A stretch of DNA of 64,000 nt from Roseburia hominis A2-183 (GCF_000225345.1 NC_015977.1:2897501-2961500); one strand, 5' to 3'; positions 42,294 to 51,235 are shown, numbered from the stretch's first letter. Made by a program: numbers and translations. Notes: a model not told the origin generated them from the sequence alone.

Positions 42294-44786
42294 TCATCGA
42301 AGATATTTCCCCGTTATGCTTCCTCTGTCACTGGCAATTTCCTCCGGGGTTCCTTTTGCAATGATTCTTCCACCGGCTTCTCCGCCTCCTGGTCCCATAT
42401 CAATGATATAATCAGCATTGCGGATCACGTCCAGATCATGCTCAATGACAATGACTGTTGCACCCTTGGATACCAGACGGTCAAAAACCTTCAAAAGAGT
42501 CTGCACATCAAGAGGATGCAGACCAATCGTCGGCTCATCGAAGACGAACACCGACGCATCCTGTTTGCGTTCCATTTCCGATGCAAGTTTTAGTCTTTGT
42601 GCCTCTCCACCGGATAAGTTTGGAGTTGCTTCGCCTAATGTCAGATAACCCAGTCCCAGATCCTTTATAATCTGCAATCTTGAGCATATCTTTTTCATAT
42701 CCTCACAGGCACGTAGAGCCTGTTGTACATCCATATCCATCAGTTCCGGCAGAGAATATAACTCTCCAGACTTTGTTTTCCTTTTAATATTCCCAGCGTC
42801 CCTGTTATATCTGCTTCCATGACAATCCGGACAAGGTACTTCCACATCCGGTAAAAACTGCACATCAAGGCTGATAGAACCTGTTCCATCGCAGGTCGGG
42901 CAACGCAGTTTTCCTGTATTGTAAGAAAAATCCCCTGCTTTATATCCCGCTTCCTTTGCATCCGGAAGTTTTGCATATACCTTTCGCAACTCATCATGCA
43001 CATTTGCATAAGTTGCCACCGTAGAACGCACATTGATTCCAATCGGTGCCGCATCAATCAGTTTTACCTGTTCAATATCTTCCGCAGTAATATTTTTCAC
43101 ATGAGAGGGAAGTTTTGTTCCATTTATCATCGACTCTAATGCCGGAATCAGACTTTCCAGTATCAATGTCGTTTTCCCGGAACCGGAGACACCGGTCACC
43201 ACTGTAAGTCTCCCTTTTGGAATATCTGCTTCCAGCGGCTTTACCGTATGAATAGCATCTGTCGAAAGGTGGATGGTTCCCAAAGAAAACATTTCCTGTT
43301 CAGATGCTTTCTTCCGATAAATGGGATGCATTTCTTTCAGAAATGTTCCAATTTGGGAATCCGGATTTGCTTCAATCTCAGGAATCGTCCCCTGTGCAAT
43401 GATTCTTCCTCCGTCTGCCCCGGCTTTTGGTCCCATCTCCACAAGCCAGTCTGCCTCTGAAAGAATCTGCTTATCATGATCCACCAGAATAACAGAATTG
43501 CCATCCGCAATCAGATCATGCATGACATCCGTTAGTCCCACGATATTGGATGGGTGAAGACCGATAGACGGCTCATCAAGCACGTACAATACTCCTGTAG
43601 TCCGGTTTCTGACTGCCCGTGCAAGCTGCATTCGCTGCCGTTCCCCTGTCGAAAGAGTAGAAGCCGCTCTGTCCAATGACAGATAACCCAGACCCAGATC
43701 CATCAGCCGTTTTGCAACCATCTGAAAAGATTCACAGATATTTTCTGCCATTAACCGCATTTCTTCTGGCAGGGCATCCGGCACATGATTTACCCACTCT
43801 ACAAGCTCTGAAAGTGACATCTTACAGGCATCTGCCAGTGTGATGCCGCATAATTTTGGCAGTCTCGCTCTCTTAGAAAGTCTTGTTCCGCCGCAATCCG
43901 GACATACATCCTCTTTCAAGAAACGTTCCACACGTTTCATGCCTTTCTCGTCTTTTACTTTGGATAAGGCATTCTCCACGGTATATACAGCATTGAAATA
44001 TGTAAAATCAAGTTCGCCGGACTGGTTTGTATTTTTTGCTTTATAAAAAATATGCTTTTTTTCTGCCGGTCCATGATATACGATCTCTTTTTCCTCTTTT
44101 GTAAGTTCCTGAAATGGTACATCTGTACGGACTCCCATTTCCCTGCATACATCTGTCATGAGTGACCACATCAATGTTTTCCATGGAAGAACCGCACCTT
44201 CATCAATAGTCAGTGATTCATCCGGAACCAACGAAGCTTCATCTACTTTCCTAACAAATCCCGTTCCGCCACAAGTCTGGCAGGCTCCCTGCGAATTAAA
44301 AGAGAGTTCTTCCGCTGATGGTGCCAAAAAATGTGTTCCGCAGACAGGACAACAAAGTTCTTTCCCTGCCGCCACATCAAGTGTGGGTTCCAGATAATGG
44401 CCATAGGGACAACAGTGATTTGCAAGTCTTGAAAATATCAGTCGTAATGTGTTCAACAGTTCCGATCCGGTTCCAAACGTACTCCGGATTCCCGGAACCC
44501 CCGGTCTTTGGTGTAATGCCAGTGCCGCTGGAATATGCAGTACCTCATCCACCTGTGCTCTCGGTGCCTGTGTCATTCTTCTTCTGGTATAGGTCGATAA
44601 CGCATCAAGATATCTCCGTGAACCTTCCGCATACAGCACTCCCAGTGCAAGGGATGACTTTCCGGAACCGGACACTCCGGCAATTCCCACAATCTTATTT
44701 AGTGGAATATCCACATCGATATGTTTCAGGTTATGAACATGTGCATTTCGAATTTTAATCACATTCGGATGATTCTGTTCCTTCAT
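42294..44786 (-). CDS. UvrA-like ABC-type ATPase (class II, drug-resistance type)
   Basis: An 830-residue protein with two ABC domains as in excinuclease A. Walker A GVSGSGKSSLA (about residue 36) and GVSGSGKTTLI (about 538), LSTGERQRMQLARAV and LSGGEAQRLKLAS signatures, two Walker B sites, and zinc-binding CxxC pairs (CPVCGTHF, CQTCGG, CPTCDGTG, CPDCHG). It is shorter than housekeeping UvrA (about 940) and lacks part of the UvrB-binding region. Such class II or DrrC-like proteins accompany resistance to DNA-binding drugs. Start: ATG at 44786 after AAAGGATAAG. A conjugative element begins within 100 nt upstream, possibly displacing its original promoter. Confidence 0.85.
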   Translation of the reverse strand: MKEQNHPNVIKIRNAHVHNLKHIDVDIPLNKIVGIAGVSGSGKSSLALGVLYAEGSRRYLDALSTYTRRRMTQAPRAQVDEVLHIPAALALHQRPGVPGIRSTFGTGSELLNTLRLIFSRLANHCCPYGHYLEPTLDVAAGKELCCPVCGTHFLAPSAEELSFNSQGACQTCGGTGFVRKVDEASLVPDESLTIDEGAVLPWKTLMWSLMTDVCREMGVRTDVPFQELTKEEKEIVYHGPAEKKHIFYKAKNTNQSGELDFTYFNAVYTVENALSKVKDEKGMKRVERFLKEDVCPDCGGTRLSKRARLPKLCGITLADACKMSLSELVEWVNHVPDALPEEMRLMAENICESFQMVAKRLMDLGLGYLSLDRAASTLSTGERQRMQLARAVRNRTTGVLYVLDEPSIGLHPSNIVGLTDVMHDLIADGNSVILVDHDKQILSEADWLVEMGPKAGADGGRIIAQGTIPEIEANPDSQIGTFLKEMHPIYRKKASEQEMFSLGTIHLSTDAIHTVKPLEADIPKGRLTVVTGVSGSGKTTLILESLIPALESMINGTKLPSHVKNITAEDIEQVKLIDAAPIGINVRSTVATYANVHDELRKVYAKLPDAKEAGYKAGDFSYNTGKLRCPTCDGTGSISLDVQFLPDVEVPCPDCHGSRYNRDAGNIKRKTKSGELYSLPELMDMDVQQALRACEDMKKICSRLQIIKDLGLGYLTLGEATPNLSGGEAQRLKLASEMERKQDASVFVFDEPTIGLHPLDVQTLLKVFDRLVSKGATVIVIEHDLDVIRNADYIIDMGPGGGEAGGRIIAKGTPEEIASDRGSITGKYLR

Positions 44787-44860
44787 TTTCTTATCCTTTC
44801 CGTATAACAATTTTCATATGATTAGCGCCTATTAGGAAAACACACTGTCAAAGGGGTTCG

Positions 44861-44880
44861 TAGCGGGGGTTAGCCCGCTA
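44861..44880. terminator. Small hairpin at the recombinase stop
   Basis: TAGCGGG (44861-44867) and CCCGCTA (44874-44880) flank a 6-nt loop and overlap the stop of the recombinase gene, close to the element's left end. It could be a terminator or part of the attachment site. Confidence 0.35.
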
Positions 44881-46552
44881 CTGCGGTATCTTCCGTAGTG
44901 TTGATTTCAATGTACTCGGCAATCTTGCGGAGCTCGTCAGCAAATTTGAATTTCACGCTGATATTACCGTTTTCATAGACCTTGATATAGTCCACAAGCT
45001 CAACCAAGATTTCACGGTTGAGGGCTTCAATGTTCTGATACTTCATAAAGGCTACCAGTGCAGGATGCTCGTTGTCTACACCGTTTGCCAGTTCTGCGCG
45101 TTCAGCGTTCAGACGAGTGAGCACTGCGGAAATATCAGAAGTCTGCCGTTCATAGTCTGCCTTCATATCCCGGTATTCCTGCTGGGTGATTTCACCGTCT
45201 TTCCAGTCCTGATAAAGAGATTGCTTGTAGCGTGTTATTTTTGTCAGTTCTCGCTCTTTTGCAGCTATCAGATCGTCCAGTCGGTAAGACTGGCTTTTTT
45301 TGATTGGAGCGGAATTGATCTGCGTGACGATTTCCGAGTAGGAAACAGCCAAATGTACCTGATGCTGTACAGCGAACAGAACAGCAGCCTCCAGCCGTTC
45401 ATGCTTGATTGAGTGCATGGTGCAGGCTGTCCGGGAACGGTTCTTGTAGGTTGAGCAAGAATAATATACATTGTTGTTCTTGCCAACGCATCGGGTAATG
45501 GCCCGCCCGCAATCGGCACATTTCAGAAAGCCGCTGAATAAATGTACCTCACGGCCTTTCGGGGAAGTACGGGTATCACGCTGTAAGAGAGCCTGTACCT
45601 TGTCGAAAGTTTCATAGTCGATAATGGCCTCATGCGTTCCAGCCACTTCCACCCATTCCTCGCGGGGAACAGCTTCAATCTGGTGTACCTTGTAGCTTTT
45701 CACCCGGCTTCGGCCTTGGGCTAAATCCCCGGTGTAGGTCGGATTGGTAAGAATGGAGTGGATCATGCGGACTCCCCACATAGGATCGTCATACCCTCTT
45801 GTCGAAACAGGCAAGCCCTTTTGTACCTTGTAAGCCGAGGGGCTCGGTACGCCGTGTTCGTTCAGGTACAGCGCGATAGCACGTTTTGATGACCCTTGAA
45901 TAAGCATTGTGAAAATGAGTTTGACATTTTCAGCAGCATCGGGATCAACAATCAGCCTGTGCTTGTCCTTTGGGTGCTTTACATAGCCGTAAGGAGCAAA
46001 TGCTCCGATATACTGGCCGTTGCGCCGTTTGTAATCAAATACCTGCCGGATCTTTTTGGAAGTCTGATAGCAGTAATTATCGTTCATCACGTTTGTAATG
46101 GGAACGATGATATTTGAAACGCTGTCGGGGTTCTTGTAGCTGTCCACATTCTCAGCAAGGCTGATAAAGCGAACACCCATTTGAACAAACAGGTTATCGA
46201 TCAAACTTCCGGCATCGCTATAATTTCGTGCGAAGCGGGACAGGTCTTTTACTATAACGCAGTTGATTTTACCACTCACGACATCCGCCAAGAGCCGTTG
46301 AAAATCTTCACGGTTAGCGTCCGTTCCAGTATGTCCGTCATCTACATATTCCGTGATACTTTCAAACTCGTCAATGTTGCGTCGGTAAAAATCGTTCAGT
46401 AGGTCACGCTGGTTCTTTACGCTGTTGCTATCGTCTTTTCCTTTTTTCAAATCTTCCTTTGAAAGCCGGATATAGATGCCCAGCCGCCAGCGGCGGATTG
46501 TGTAAGAGGGAGAGAAACTCTGCTGATACCCTCTGTTTTTTGCTCGTGCCAT
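44870..46552 (-). CDS. Large serine recombinase
   Basis: A 560-residue TndX/TnpX-class integrase. The catalytic domain has IYIRLSKED with Ser31 and KDLSRFARN; a recombinase domain (GAFAPYGYVKHPKDKHRLIV, LTNPTYTGDLAQGR) and a zinc-ribbon (CADCGRAITR, Cys-rich to CTMHS) follow, then a coiled coil. These enzymes integrate and excise elements through one circular intermediate without Xis. It lies at the left end of the large element with its 3' end outward, next to a TAGCGGG hairpin. Its promoter (46584-46612) has the same operator as the relaxase operon promoter. Confidence 0.92.
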   Translation of the reverse strand: MARAKNRGYQQSFSPSYTIRRWRLGIYIRLSKEDLKKGKDDSNSVKNQRDLLNDFYRRNIDEFESITEYVDDGHTGTDANREDFQRLLADVVSGKINCVIVKDLSRFARNYSDAGSLIDNLFVQMGVRFISLAENVDSYKNPDSVSNIIVPITNVMNDNYCYQTSKKIRQVFDYKRRNGQYIGAFAPYGYVKHPKDKHRLIVDPDAAENVKLIFTMLIQGSSKRAIALYLNEHGVPSPSAYKVQKGLPVSTRGYDDPMWGVRMIHSILTNPTYTGDLAQGRSRVKSYKVHQIEAVPREEWVEVAGTHEAIIDYETFDKVQALLQRDTRTSPKGREVHLFSGFLKCADCGRAITRCVGKNNNVYYSCSTYKNRSRTACTMHSIKHERLEAAVLFAVQHQVHLAVSYSEIVTQINSAPIKKSQSYRLDDLIAAKERELTKITRYKQSLYQDWKDGEITQQEYRDMKADYERQTSDISAVLTRLNAERAELANGVDNEHPALVAFMKYQNIEALNREILVELVDYIKVYENGNISVKFKFADELRKIAEYIEINTTEDTAVAG

Positions 46553-46583
46553 TGTTCCTCCTTCCCTATCACATTACACTTAT

Positions 46584-46612
46584 ATTATAACTCTGTCCGG
46601 GGAGGACAACAA
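46584..46612 (-). promoter_or_regulatory. Promoter of the serine recombinase with operator in its spacer
   Basis: Minus strand: -35 TTGTTG (46612-46607), 17-nt spacer, -10 TATAAT (46589-46584). The spacer holds the palindrome TGTCC-N5-GGACA. The same arrangement recurs at 55624-55652, so two operons probably share a regulator. Confidence 0.65.
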
Positions 46613-46623
46613 GGATGCCTCCG

Positions 46624-46646
46624 CTTCGGGACACTTTGTCTCGAAG
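46624..46646. repeat. Dispersed palindrome, copy 1
   Basis: CTTCGGGACACTTTGTCTCGAAG-type element (GGGACA-N3-TGTCtC), one mismatch from the consensus, directly upstream of the recombinase promoter. Confidence 0.6.
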
Positions 46647-46670
46647 AAGCAAAATGAGCTGTAACCGAAG

Positions 46671-46937
46671 TTACAGCCCGCTTCTTTGCCGCAGCAGGAA
46701 ATCCGTCAGCTTATCTTGGAGAGATGGCCCGCTTTCAGCAAATTCAATTTTCACGCCAACACCACCGATGCAAAAGCAGTATGGATTTTTGACAGTCTGC
46801 AAAAATCGAGAGATGCGCTCCTTTCGGGAAAGCGCATTGTCAAAGGTCATACCGCTCACATCAGGCAGGGACTCGGCAGCCACCGCGCCAATGTCAACGC
46901 TTCTCATTTGTTCAAGTTCCTGTGTAGTTAATTTCAC
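46671..46937 (-). CDS. DUF6870-like small protein
   Basis: An 88-residue protein from the GTG at 46937, which has GGAGG 6 nt upstream. The pattern KLTTQELEQMRSVDIGAV, then SRKERISRFLQTVKNPYCF and GVGVKIEFAESGPSLQDKL fits a small family found in conjugative elements of gut Firmicutes; function unknown. It is preceded by an 80-nt leader with a long hairpin and palindrome copy 2. Confidence 0.65.
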   Translation of the reverse strand: MKLTTQELEQMRSVDIGAVAAESLPDVSGMTFDNALSRKERISRFLQTVKNPYCFCIGGVGVKIEFAESGPSLQDKLTDFLLRQRSGL

Positions 46938-46991
46938 GGTAAACCTCCTTCGCAGATTGATAGAACGCCTCCCTCTGTTTGGTGGGGAAAC

Positions 46992-47028
46992 GCAACAGAC
47001 CAGCACCGCCGGGATGCTGGTCTGTTGC
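46992..47028. repeat. 14-bp perfect inverted repeat in the DUF6870 leader
   Basis: GCAACAGACCAGCA (46992-47005) and TGCTGGTCTGTTGC (47015-47028) with a 9-nt loop. It lies between a probable promoter and the DUF6870 start and could be a leader hairpin or terminator without a T run. Confidence 0.45.
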
Positions 47029-47038
47029 CTTACTCCAC

Positions 47039-47060
47039 CTTGGGACACTTTGTCTCGAGG
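47039..47060. repeat. Dispersed palindrome, copy 2
   Basis: CTTGGGACACTTTGTCTCGA-type element. On the minus strand it directly follows a TATAAT box, overlapping the likely transcription start of the DUF6870 gene, a good place for an operator. Confidence 0.6.
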
Positions 47061-47083
47061 TTTATTATAGTTTTTGAATATTA

Positions 47084-47148
47084 GAGAGCGCCGCACATAT
47101 TTACTTGGCCTGTCCAAAGACAATCGTTATTTTCTGTGCGGCGCTCTC
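47084..47148. repeat. 14-bp inverted repeat with 37-nt spacer
   Basis: GAGAGCGCCGCACA (47084-47097) and TGTGCGGCGCTCTC (47135-47148) are exact inverse copies. The rest of the 46937-47407 gap shows no convincing gene; two TTAAGAAGAAAA direct repeats occur near 47338 and 47394. Confidence 0.5.
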
Positions 47149-47406
47149 AACGCAAGCAAAGCGACAAGCCCGGAGGAACAGGCAGCCAACCTGTTCAGCG
47201 CCGGATCATGGCCTTGGGATGGCCGGGCCCATTTACAGTGTTGGTGTTGTTCGCTCAATCTCTTTAGGGAAATGTCACCGCGCACCCACCGTCTGGCTCC
47301 CCGTACTTACTCAGGGTTGCCGTTATTCCCTTGCGTTAAGAAGAAAACCTCCTCTCATAAACCGAGACATTTTTTCATCAATTCCAAGTGGGTTAAGAAG
47401 AAAAAA

Positions 47407-47817
47407 TCAAAAATTTTTTTTCATGCGTTCAAGGCCACGCTTGATCGACTGGCGAATAGACTCCTCATGTACGCCCTCGGCCTCGGCAATTTCCTTAATC
47501 GACTTGCCAAGAATGATATGTGCGTCAATTCTACGGCCTTGGATCTCCGGCAGAGAATTGAGAGCGTTCCACAGACGAAGAAAGGTTTCCATCCGTTCAA
47601 GGAGCTCCTGCGGGGTCGGCTCATGCAGGCAAGCGGAATACTCAATCCCGTCATCGCAGTCCAGAGAATACTGCGCCTTGTGCCGGGAGAGCCGCCGCTG
47701 GTAGGCCATTTCATAGCGGGCATCGGCCTTGAATACCTCGGCCACCTCGTCAGAAACTTCGATAAGCTGATCCTGCGTGTACCAATAATAAAAATCTTTC
47801 AAATTGATAGTAGTCAT
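47407..47817 (-). CDS. Sigma-70-like regulator of the conjugative element
   Basis: A 136-residue protein with a short N-terminal region (MTTINLKDFYYWYTQDQ) and a C-terminal region-4-like helix-turn-helix (GRRIDAHIILGKSIKEIAEA, EGVHEESIRQSIKRGLERMKK). Such small sigma-like proteins are encoded by Tn916-class and Tn1549-class elements and help switch on transfer genes. The ATG at 47817 has GGAGG/GAGGATT upstream; earlier codons in frame run through palindrome copy 3 and are not coding. Whether it binds core polymerase is not shown. Confidence 0.75.
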   Translation of the reverse strand: MTTINLKDFYYWYTQDQLIEVSDEVAEVFKADARYEMAYQRRLSRHKAQYSLDCDDGIEYSACLHEPTPQELLERMETFLRLWNALNSLPEIQGRRIDAHIILGKSIKEIAEAEGVHEESIRQSIKRGLERMKKNF

Positions 47818-47893
47818 CGTAAAATCCTCCATTTCAGTTTGTTCGGGGTTGGTCGGAAACGAAATGGAGTAACGGCGGAGAACGGCACCGCAC

Positions 47894-47915
47894 CTCGGGA
47901 CACTTTGTCTCGAAG
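47894..47915. repeat. Dispersed palindrome, copy 3
   Basis: CTCGGGACACTTTGTCTCGA-type element in the region upstream of the sigma-like gene. Confidence 0.6.
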
Positions 47916-48081
47916 TCTGGAAAGCAAAATGCGCCTGCGCGACACAAGGCCGCACAAGCGCATGAAAATATATTATCGGTTATGTACTGTTTAATTTCAC
48001 ATTCAAAGCCGGACTGCTCCGATGGGGGAGCTACGCTTTTTTTAACTGGTGCAGGTCATGGATACTGCGAAATAAAAAGAA

Positions 48082-48119
48082 GGACACGGTAAATTAACCT
48101 CCAATCGGCTACCGTGTCC
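48082..48119 (-). terminator. Terminator at the left edge of the ABC cassette
   Basis: Minus strand: GGACACGGTA, 18-nt loop, TACCGTGTCC, then TTCTTTTT. It would stop transcription leaving the cassette. Confidence 0.6.
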
Positions 48120-48157
48120 CTGCAAGTCGTCATAGGTTTGTGTAAACGCAAAGAAAC

Positions 48158-48242
48158 GGCGGCTCTGAAAATCAAAGCCGCCATTTCATAGGCGCGTGAA
48201 AATGTGTCTGCTGTACGACGGCTTTTTTTCTTTTGCCGTCGT
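48158..48242. repeat. Two further hairpins after the yxeA-like gene
   Basis: GGCGGCT/AGCCGCC (48158-48182) and ACGACGGC/GCCGTCGT (48215-48242). On the minus strand the first is followed by GTTTCTTT, so it may back up termination. With the hairpin at 48082 they fill the gene-free stretch 47955-48285. Confidence 0.45.
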
Positions 48243-48284
48243 GCGGCAGCTATATTTTAGGTGATAATCAATTATCTATTCTCT

Positions 48285-48653
48285 TTATTGCGGTGCTGTA
48301 TATTCTTTTTGTACGGCTGTGGGAAGCTCGTCATACTGAACTTCAACCCATTCCAGCACTCCACGAATGGGCATTACCGTCAGACGAATAAAGGCGTCCT
48401 CTTTCAATTCCCTCGATGTTCCAAAGGTAATGTCCTTTTCGTTTCCGTCCTCGTCATAACAACGCAGCGTGTAGGAGTAGTCCATGCTTCCCCCAAAGTT
48501 AATTACACCTCCGGCAGATCCCGTCTGCTCGATCTTGGTGTTGTCGATCTGTGAATAGTAATAGGTGCTGCCTGCACCTGAAAGCAGTAAAATACCAAAA
48601 CAGATTGCCACGAAAGCACCGGCACCAATCCCAATCAATATTTTTTTCTTCAT
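48285..48653 (-). CDS. YxeA-like secreted protein
   Basis: A 122-residue protein with an N-terminal membrane helix (GIGAGAFVAICFGILLLSG) and a small extracytoplasmic beta domain (INFGGSMDYSYTLRCYDEDGNEKDITFGTSRELKE). This matches the YxeA/DUF1093 family, often linked to bacitracin-type ABC/two-component loci. Function unknown, probably an accessory at the membrane surface. ATG at 48653 with AGGAGGACTTAC. Last gene of the cassette operon. Confidence 0.75.
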   Translation of the reverse strand: MKKKILIGIGAGAFVAICFGILLLSGAGSTYYYSQIDNTKIEQTGSAGGVINFGGSMDYSYTLRCYDEDGNEKDITFGTSRELKEDAFIRLTVMPIRGVLEWVEVQYDELPTAVQKEYTAPQ

Positions 48654-48669
48654 GTGTAAGTCCTCCTGT

Positions 48670-49449
48670 TTACCAGCCTTTTTTGAGGGCGGTTTTTTTC
48701 GGCTTTTTAACAACTTTTGCGGATGAAACATTTTTTGTTGTAACTACAATAGCCACAGAAATCAATAAGACGACTATCATACTTAGGCTGCATAAGCCTA
48801 TATTCCAATGAACAGCCGCATCATGGCTTCGGTACTGGATCAGTCCCATACTCGCTGTAATCGGATAGAGATTTGCAAGGGACATATTTCCGGCTGCGAA
48901 CATTCCCCCGTAGCCATAGACAAATGCAAGAATAACACCTATCATGTGCCCGTTAGGAATACGGGCGGTAAAGGCTATAATCGGAGTTACGGCTATATAC
49001 AAAAATAAGGTATTAAGGGTGATCTGTATCAAAGCCTGTATTACGGCTGTTACCGAAAATCCCGGAAAGCCAACAAGTAATTCCGCAGCGACAGTAAAAA
49101 ATGTACTTGCCATACCCAAAAATACGGACAGGAAACCGCAAACAATCAGTTTTCCGCCAATCAACGCAGGGTAGGAAACAGGTATTGTCATAATGCTTTT
49201 TAAGGTATCATCTGATTTTTCACGAGCAATGATATATCCTGCAATCAGAGTAATGCACATAGGAAAAATGGTTGTCGTATTATTTTGAATGACGCGTTCG
49301 ACCAAATGAGGGAAAGTCCAAACTGTACCATCTAATGCAGTAGAAGCAAAAAGAGTAATTCCAACGGAAAGAAGCATTAGCAGAATACCAGCCCAAATGA
49401 TATGATACCGCTTTAACTTCCATAATTCTGTTTTAATGATCCGATACAT
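48670..49449 (-). CDS. Lantibiotic-immunity-type ABC permease (second subunit)
   Basis: A 259-residue membrane protein with six predicted helices, start MYRIIKTELWKLKRYHIIWAG and GYIIAREKSDDTLKSIMTIP near residue 70, typical of LanEG/MutG-like ABC-2 permeases. The C-terminus is basic. Its start lies next to the stop of the other permease, so they form a heterodimer with the adjacent ATPase. The likely role is expulsion of lantibiotic-like peptides from the membrane. Confidence 0.8.
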   Translation of the reverse strand: MYRIIKTELWKLKRYHIIWAGILLMLLSVGITLFASTALDGTVWTFPHLVERVIQNNTTTIFPMCITLIAGYIIAREKSDDTLKSIMTIPVSYPALIGGKLIVCGFLSVFLGMASTFFTVAAELLVGFPGFSVTAVIQALIQITLNTLFLYIAVTPIIAFTARIPNGHMIGVILAFVYGYGGMFAAGNMSLANLYPITASMGLIQYRSHDAAVHWNIGLCSLSMIVVLLISVAIVVTTKNVSSAKVVKKPKKTALKKGW

Positions 49450-49450
49450 T

Positions 49451-50245
49451 TTATTCCCCCCTTTTCTTGTATAAGAAGTCGATCAATGAGATTGATGCAA
49501 CAGCCATTATCCCAAGAATGATAACCGTCTGAAAGGTTGAGGGAATAATTGCTTCCAAGGCATTTACATTCAATGGAAACCCATGTTTCACCATATCTCC
49601 CGCACCCCAGAGCGTTGTAAGCGGGATAGGCATGAGCCAACATAACCATTTAGGCAATGTTCCGAACAATGTTTCGACGGTAAGGCTCACTACACTGTAA
49701 AACACACATAGCAGAATGGAGAAGATGTATGTTTTGCTGAAAAAGACCACAAGTACGATAATCGGCAAAGTTCCCGCTGTAATGAATATTCCAAGTTCAA
49801 CTGCAACAAGTAGTTTATAGGTAAGACCATGCACTTCCATTGAGAAACTGCCGCAAACAATGGTAGCAAGCATGGAAGCAAGGCAAAAGATAACTCCAAA
49901 AATAAATAGCACAATGATCTTTGCCATAATCATCTGTGTACTTGTTACCGGGATTGTGCGTAAATTTTTGAAAGTGTCATTGTCCCGTTCCATAAAAAAC
50001 AGCATTGCTGCAATGACACCGATGATACACGGCAAGAGAAAAATAACGCCATATCCCATAACCATATTGAACAATCCATCAAAAAGGACTGATTTATTTG
50101 GGTACTTCTCCAACATTCTCGGTGTTGCCATCAGAAAGGTAATGGGAATAGGAAATAAAAAAGCGGACAAAAACACAAGTGGGATGATTTTTTTTCTCTT
50201 CAATTTCGCGAACTCACATTGAACCAGTTTAAGCAATTCCCTCAC
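49451..50245 (-). CDS. Lantibiotic-immunity-type ABC permease (first subunit)
   Basis: A 264-residue protein with six helices, start MRELLKLVQCEFAKLKRKK and MLFFMERDNDTFKNLRTIPV near residue 86, again the LanEG/MutE-like layout and clearly related to the second permease. The GTG at 50245 lies inside the ATPase coding end (17-nt overlap), so translation is coupled. CprB/C-type systems of clostridia have the same order. Confidence 0.8.
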   Translation of the reverse strand: MRELLKLVQCEFAKLKRKKIIPLVFLSAFLFPIPITFLMATPRMLEKYPNKSVLFDGLFNMVMGYGVIFLLPCIIGVIAAMLFFMERDNDTFKNLRTIPVTSTQMIMAKIIVLFIFGVIFCLASMLATIVCGSFSMEVHGLTYKLLVAVELGIFITAGTLPIIVLVVFFSKTYIFSILLCVFYSVVSLTVETLFGTLPKWLCWLMPIPLTTLWGAGDMVKHGFPLNVNALEAIIPSTFQTVIILGIMAVASISLIDFLYKKRGE

Positions 50246-51155
50246 CCCCTGTTACTCTCTTGAAATAATCCTCAAGACTTTCTTCACAGGTATGCGCCTC
50301 TGATACCTCCAATCCGTTTTCTACAAAGGCAGTTACAATTTTCCCCACAGGTAGATCAAGGTTGTGCAGGCGCAAATTGTGGTCGTCCTGTATGGAGAAA
50401 TGGTTTTCATGGAAATTGCGCTCCAAAATTCTTGCCGCCTGTGCAGTATCAGAGAGCGTAAACCGGATATGCTTACTGCTTTTTTGCTCCAGCTCAGCAA
50501 GGCTTTCTTCTTCCAGCAATGCGCCGTGGTCGATAATTCCAATATCGTCAGCCAGCAAGGAAATCTCCGAAAGAATGTGACTGGAAATCAAAATGGTTTT
50601 TCCTCGCGCGTCACAAAGCTCACGAATAAAGGAACGTACTTCTGCAATACCGATGGGGTCGAGGCCGTTGATCGGCTCATCCAAAATCAAAAGCTCCGGA
50701 TCGTGCATAACGGCAAGGGCGATGGCAAGCCGCTGCTTCATGCCAAGAGAATACTGTGAAAAGAGCTTTTTATCTTTGTAGGGCAGTCCTACCAGATCCA
50801 GAGCATCTTTGATAGCATGATTGTTTGGTACGCCCCGCAGAGTAGCAAAGATACGCAGGTTCTCTGTGCCGGTCAGATTGGGATAAAAGCCGGGGGACTC
50901 AATTAGACTGCCAATGCGGGGGAGCAACTTCTTTTCATTCCCTTGCAAAGACTTTCCCCAGATTTTGACCTCCCCGGAAGTCGGCTCCGTTAAGCCCAAC
51001 AGCATTTTCATGGTAGTGGTTTTTCCGGCTCCGTTTCTGCCCAGCAGACCGTAAATTCTCCCACGCTTCACATGAATATTTAAGTCAGCCACACTCTTTT
51101 GTGAGCCGTATTGCTTCGTCAGATTTTTTGTTTCAATGATATAATTTGTATCCAT
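50229..51155 (-). CDS. ABC ATPase, lantibiotic protection type
   Basis: A 308-residue ATPase: Walker A GRNGAGKTTTMK near residue 39, signature QYSLGMKQRLAIALA, Walker B LLILDEPINGLDPIG (the N after P-I is typical of lantibiotic-protection ATPases), H-loop ISSHILSEIS. Start: ATG at 51155 with AGGAGGTTTTG. Four 11-bp-spaced AACCTTGC sites lie just upstream, so the operon is probably switched on by the adjacent response regulator. Confidence 0.87.
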   Translation of the reverse strand: MDTNYIIETKNLTKQYGSQKSVADLNIHVKRGRIYGLLGRNGAGKTTTMKMLLGLTEPTSGEVKIWGKSLQGNEKKLLPRIGSLIESPGFYPNLTGTENLRIFATLRGVPNNHAIKDALDLVGLPYKDKKLFSQYSLGMKQRLAIALAVMHDPELLILDEPINGLDPIGIAEVRSFIRELCDARGKTILISSHILSEISLLADDIGIIDHGALLEEESLAELEQKSSKHIRFTLSDTAQAARILERNFHENHFSIQDDHNLRLHNLDLPVGKIVTAFVENGLEVSEAHTCEESLEDYFKRVTGGEGIA

Positions 51156-51194
51156 ATTCAAAACCTCCTGTTCTGTAAGGTATTCTATCATGCC

Positions 51195-51235
51195 AACCTT
51201 GCATTAACCTTGCCGCAACCTTGCATTAACCTTGC
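51195..51235. promoter_or_regulatory. Four tandem response-regulator sites before the ABC operon
   Basis: AACCTTGC occurs at 51195, 51206, 51217 and 51228, an exact 11-bp period, so all copies lie on one face of the helix. OmpR-family regulators bind such tandem direct repeats. The array sits directly upstream of the ATPase gene. Confidence 0.75.

Noticed and set aside
47074..47994. Long plus-strand frame of 306 codons opposite the sigma-like gene
   Set aside because: It runs antisense to a well-supported gene, has atypical composition and no ribosome-binding site; it is a shadow of GC-rich DNA.
51195..51235. Replication iterons
   Set aside because: The 11-bp phased repeats lie at a regulated ABC promoter next to an OmpR-family regulator, not near replication genes.
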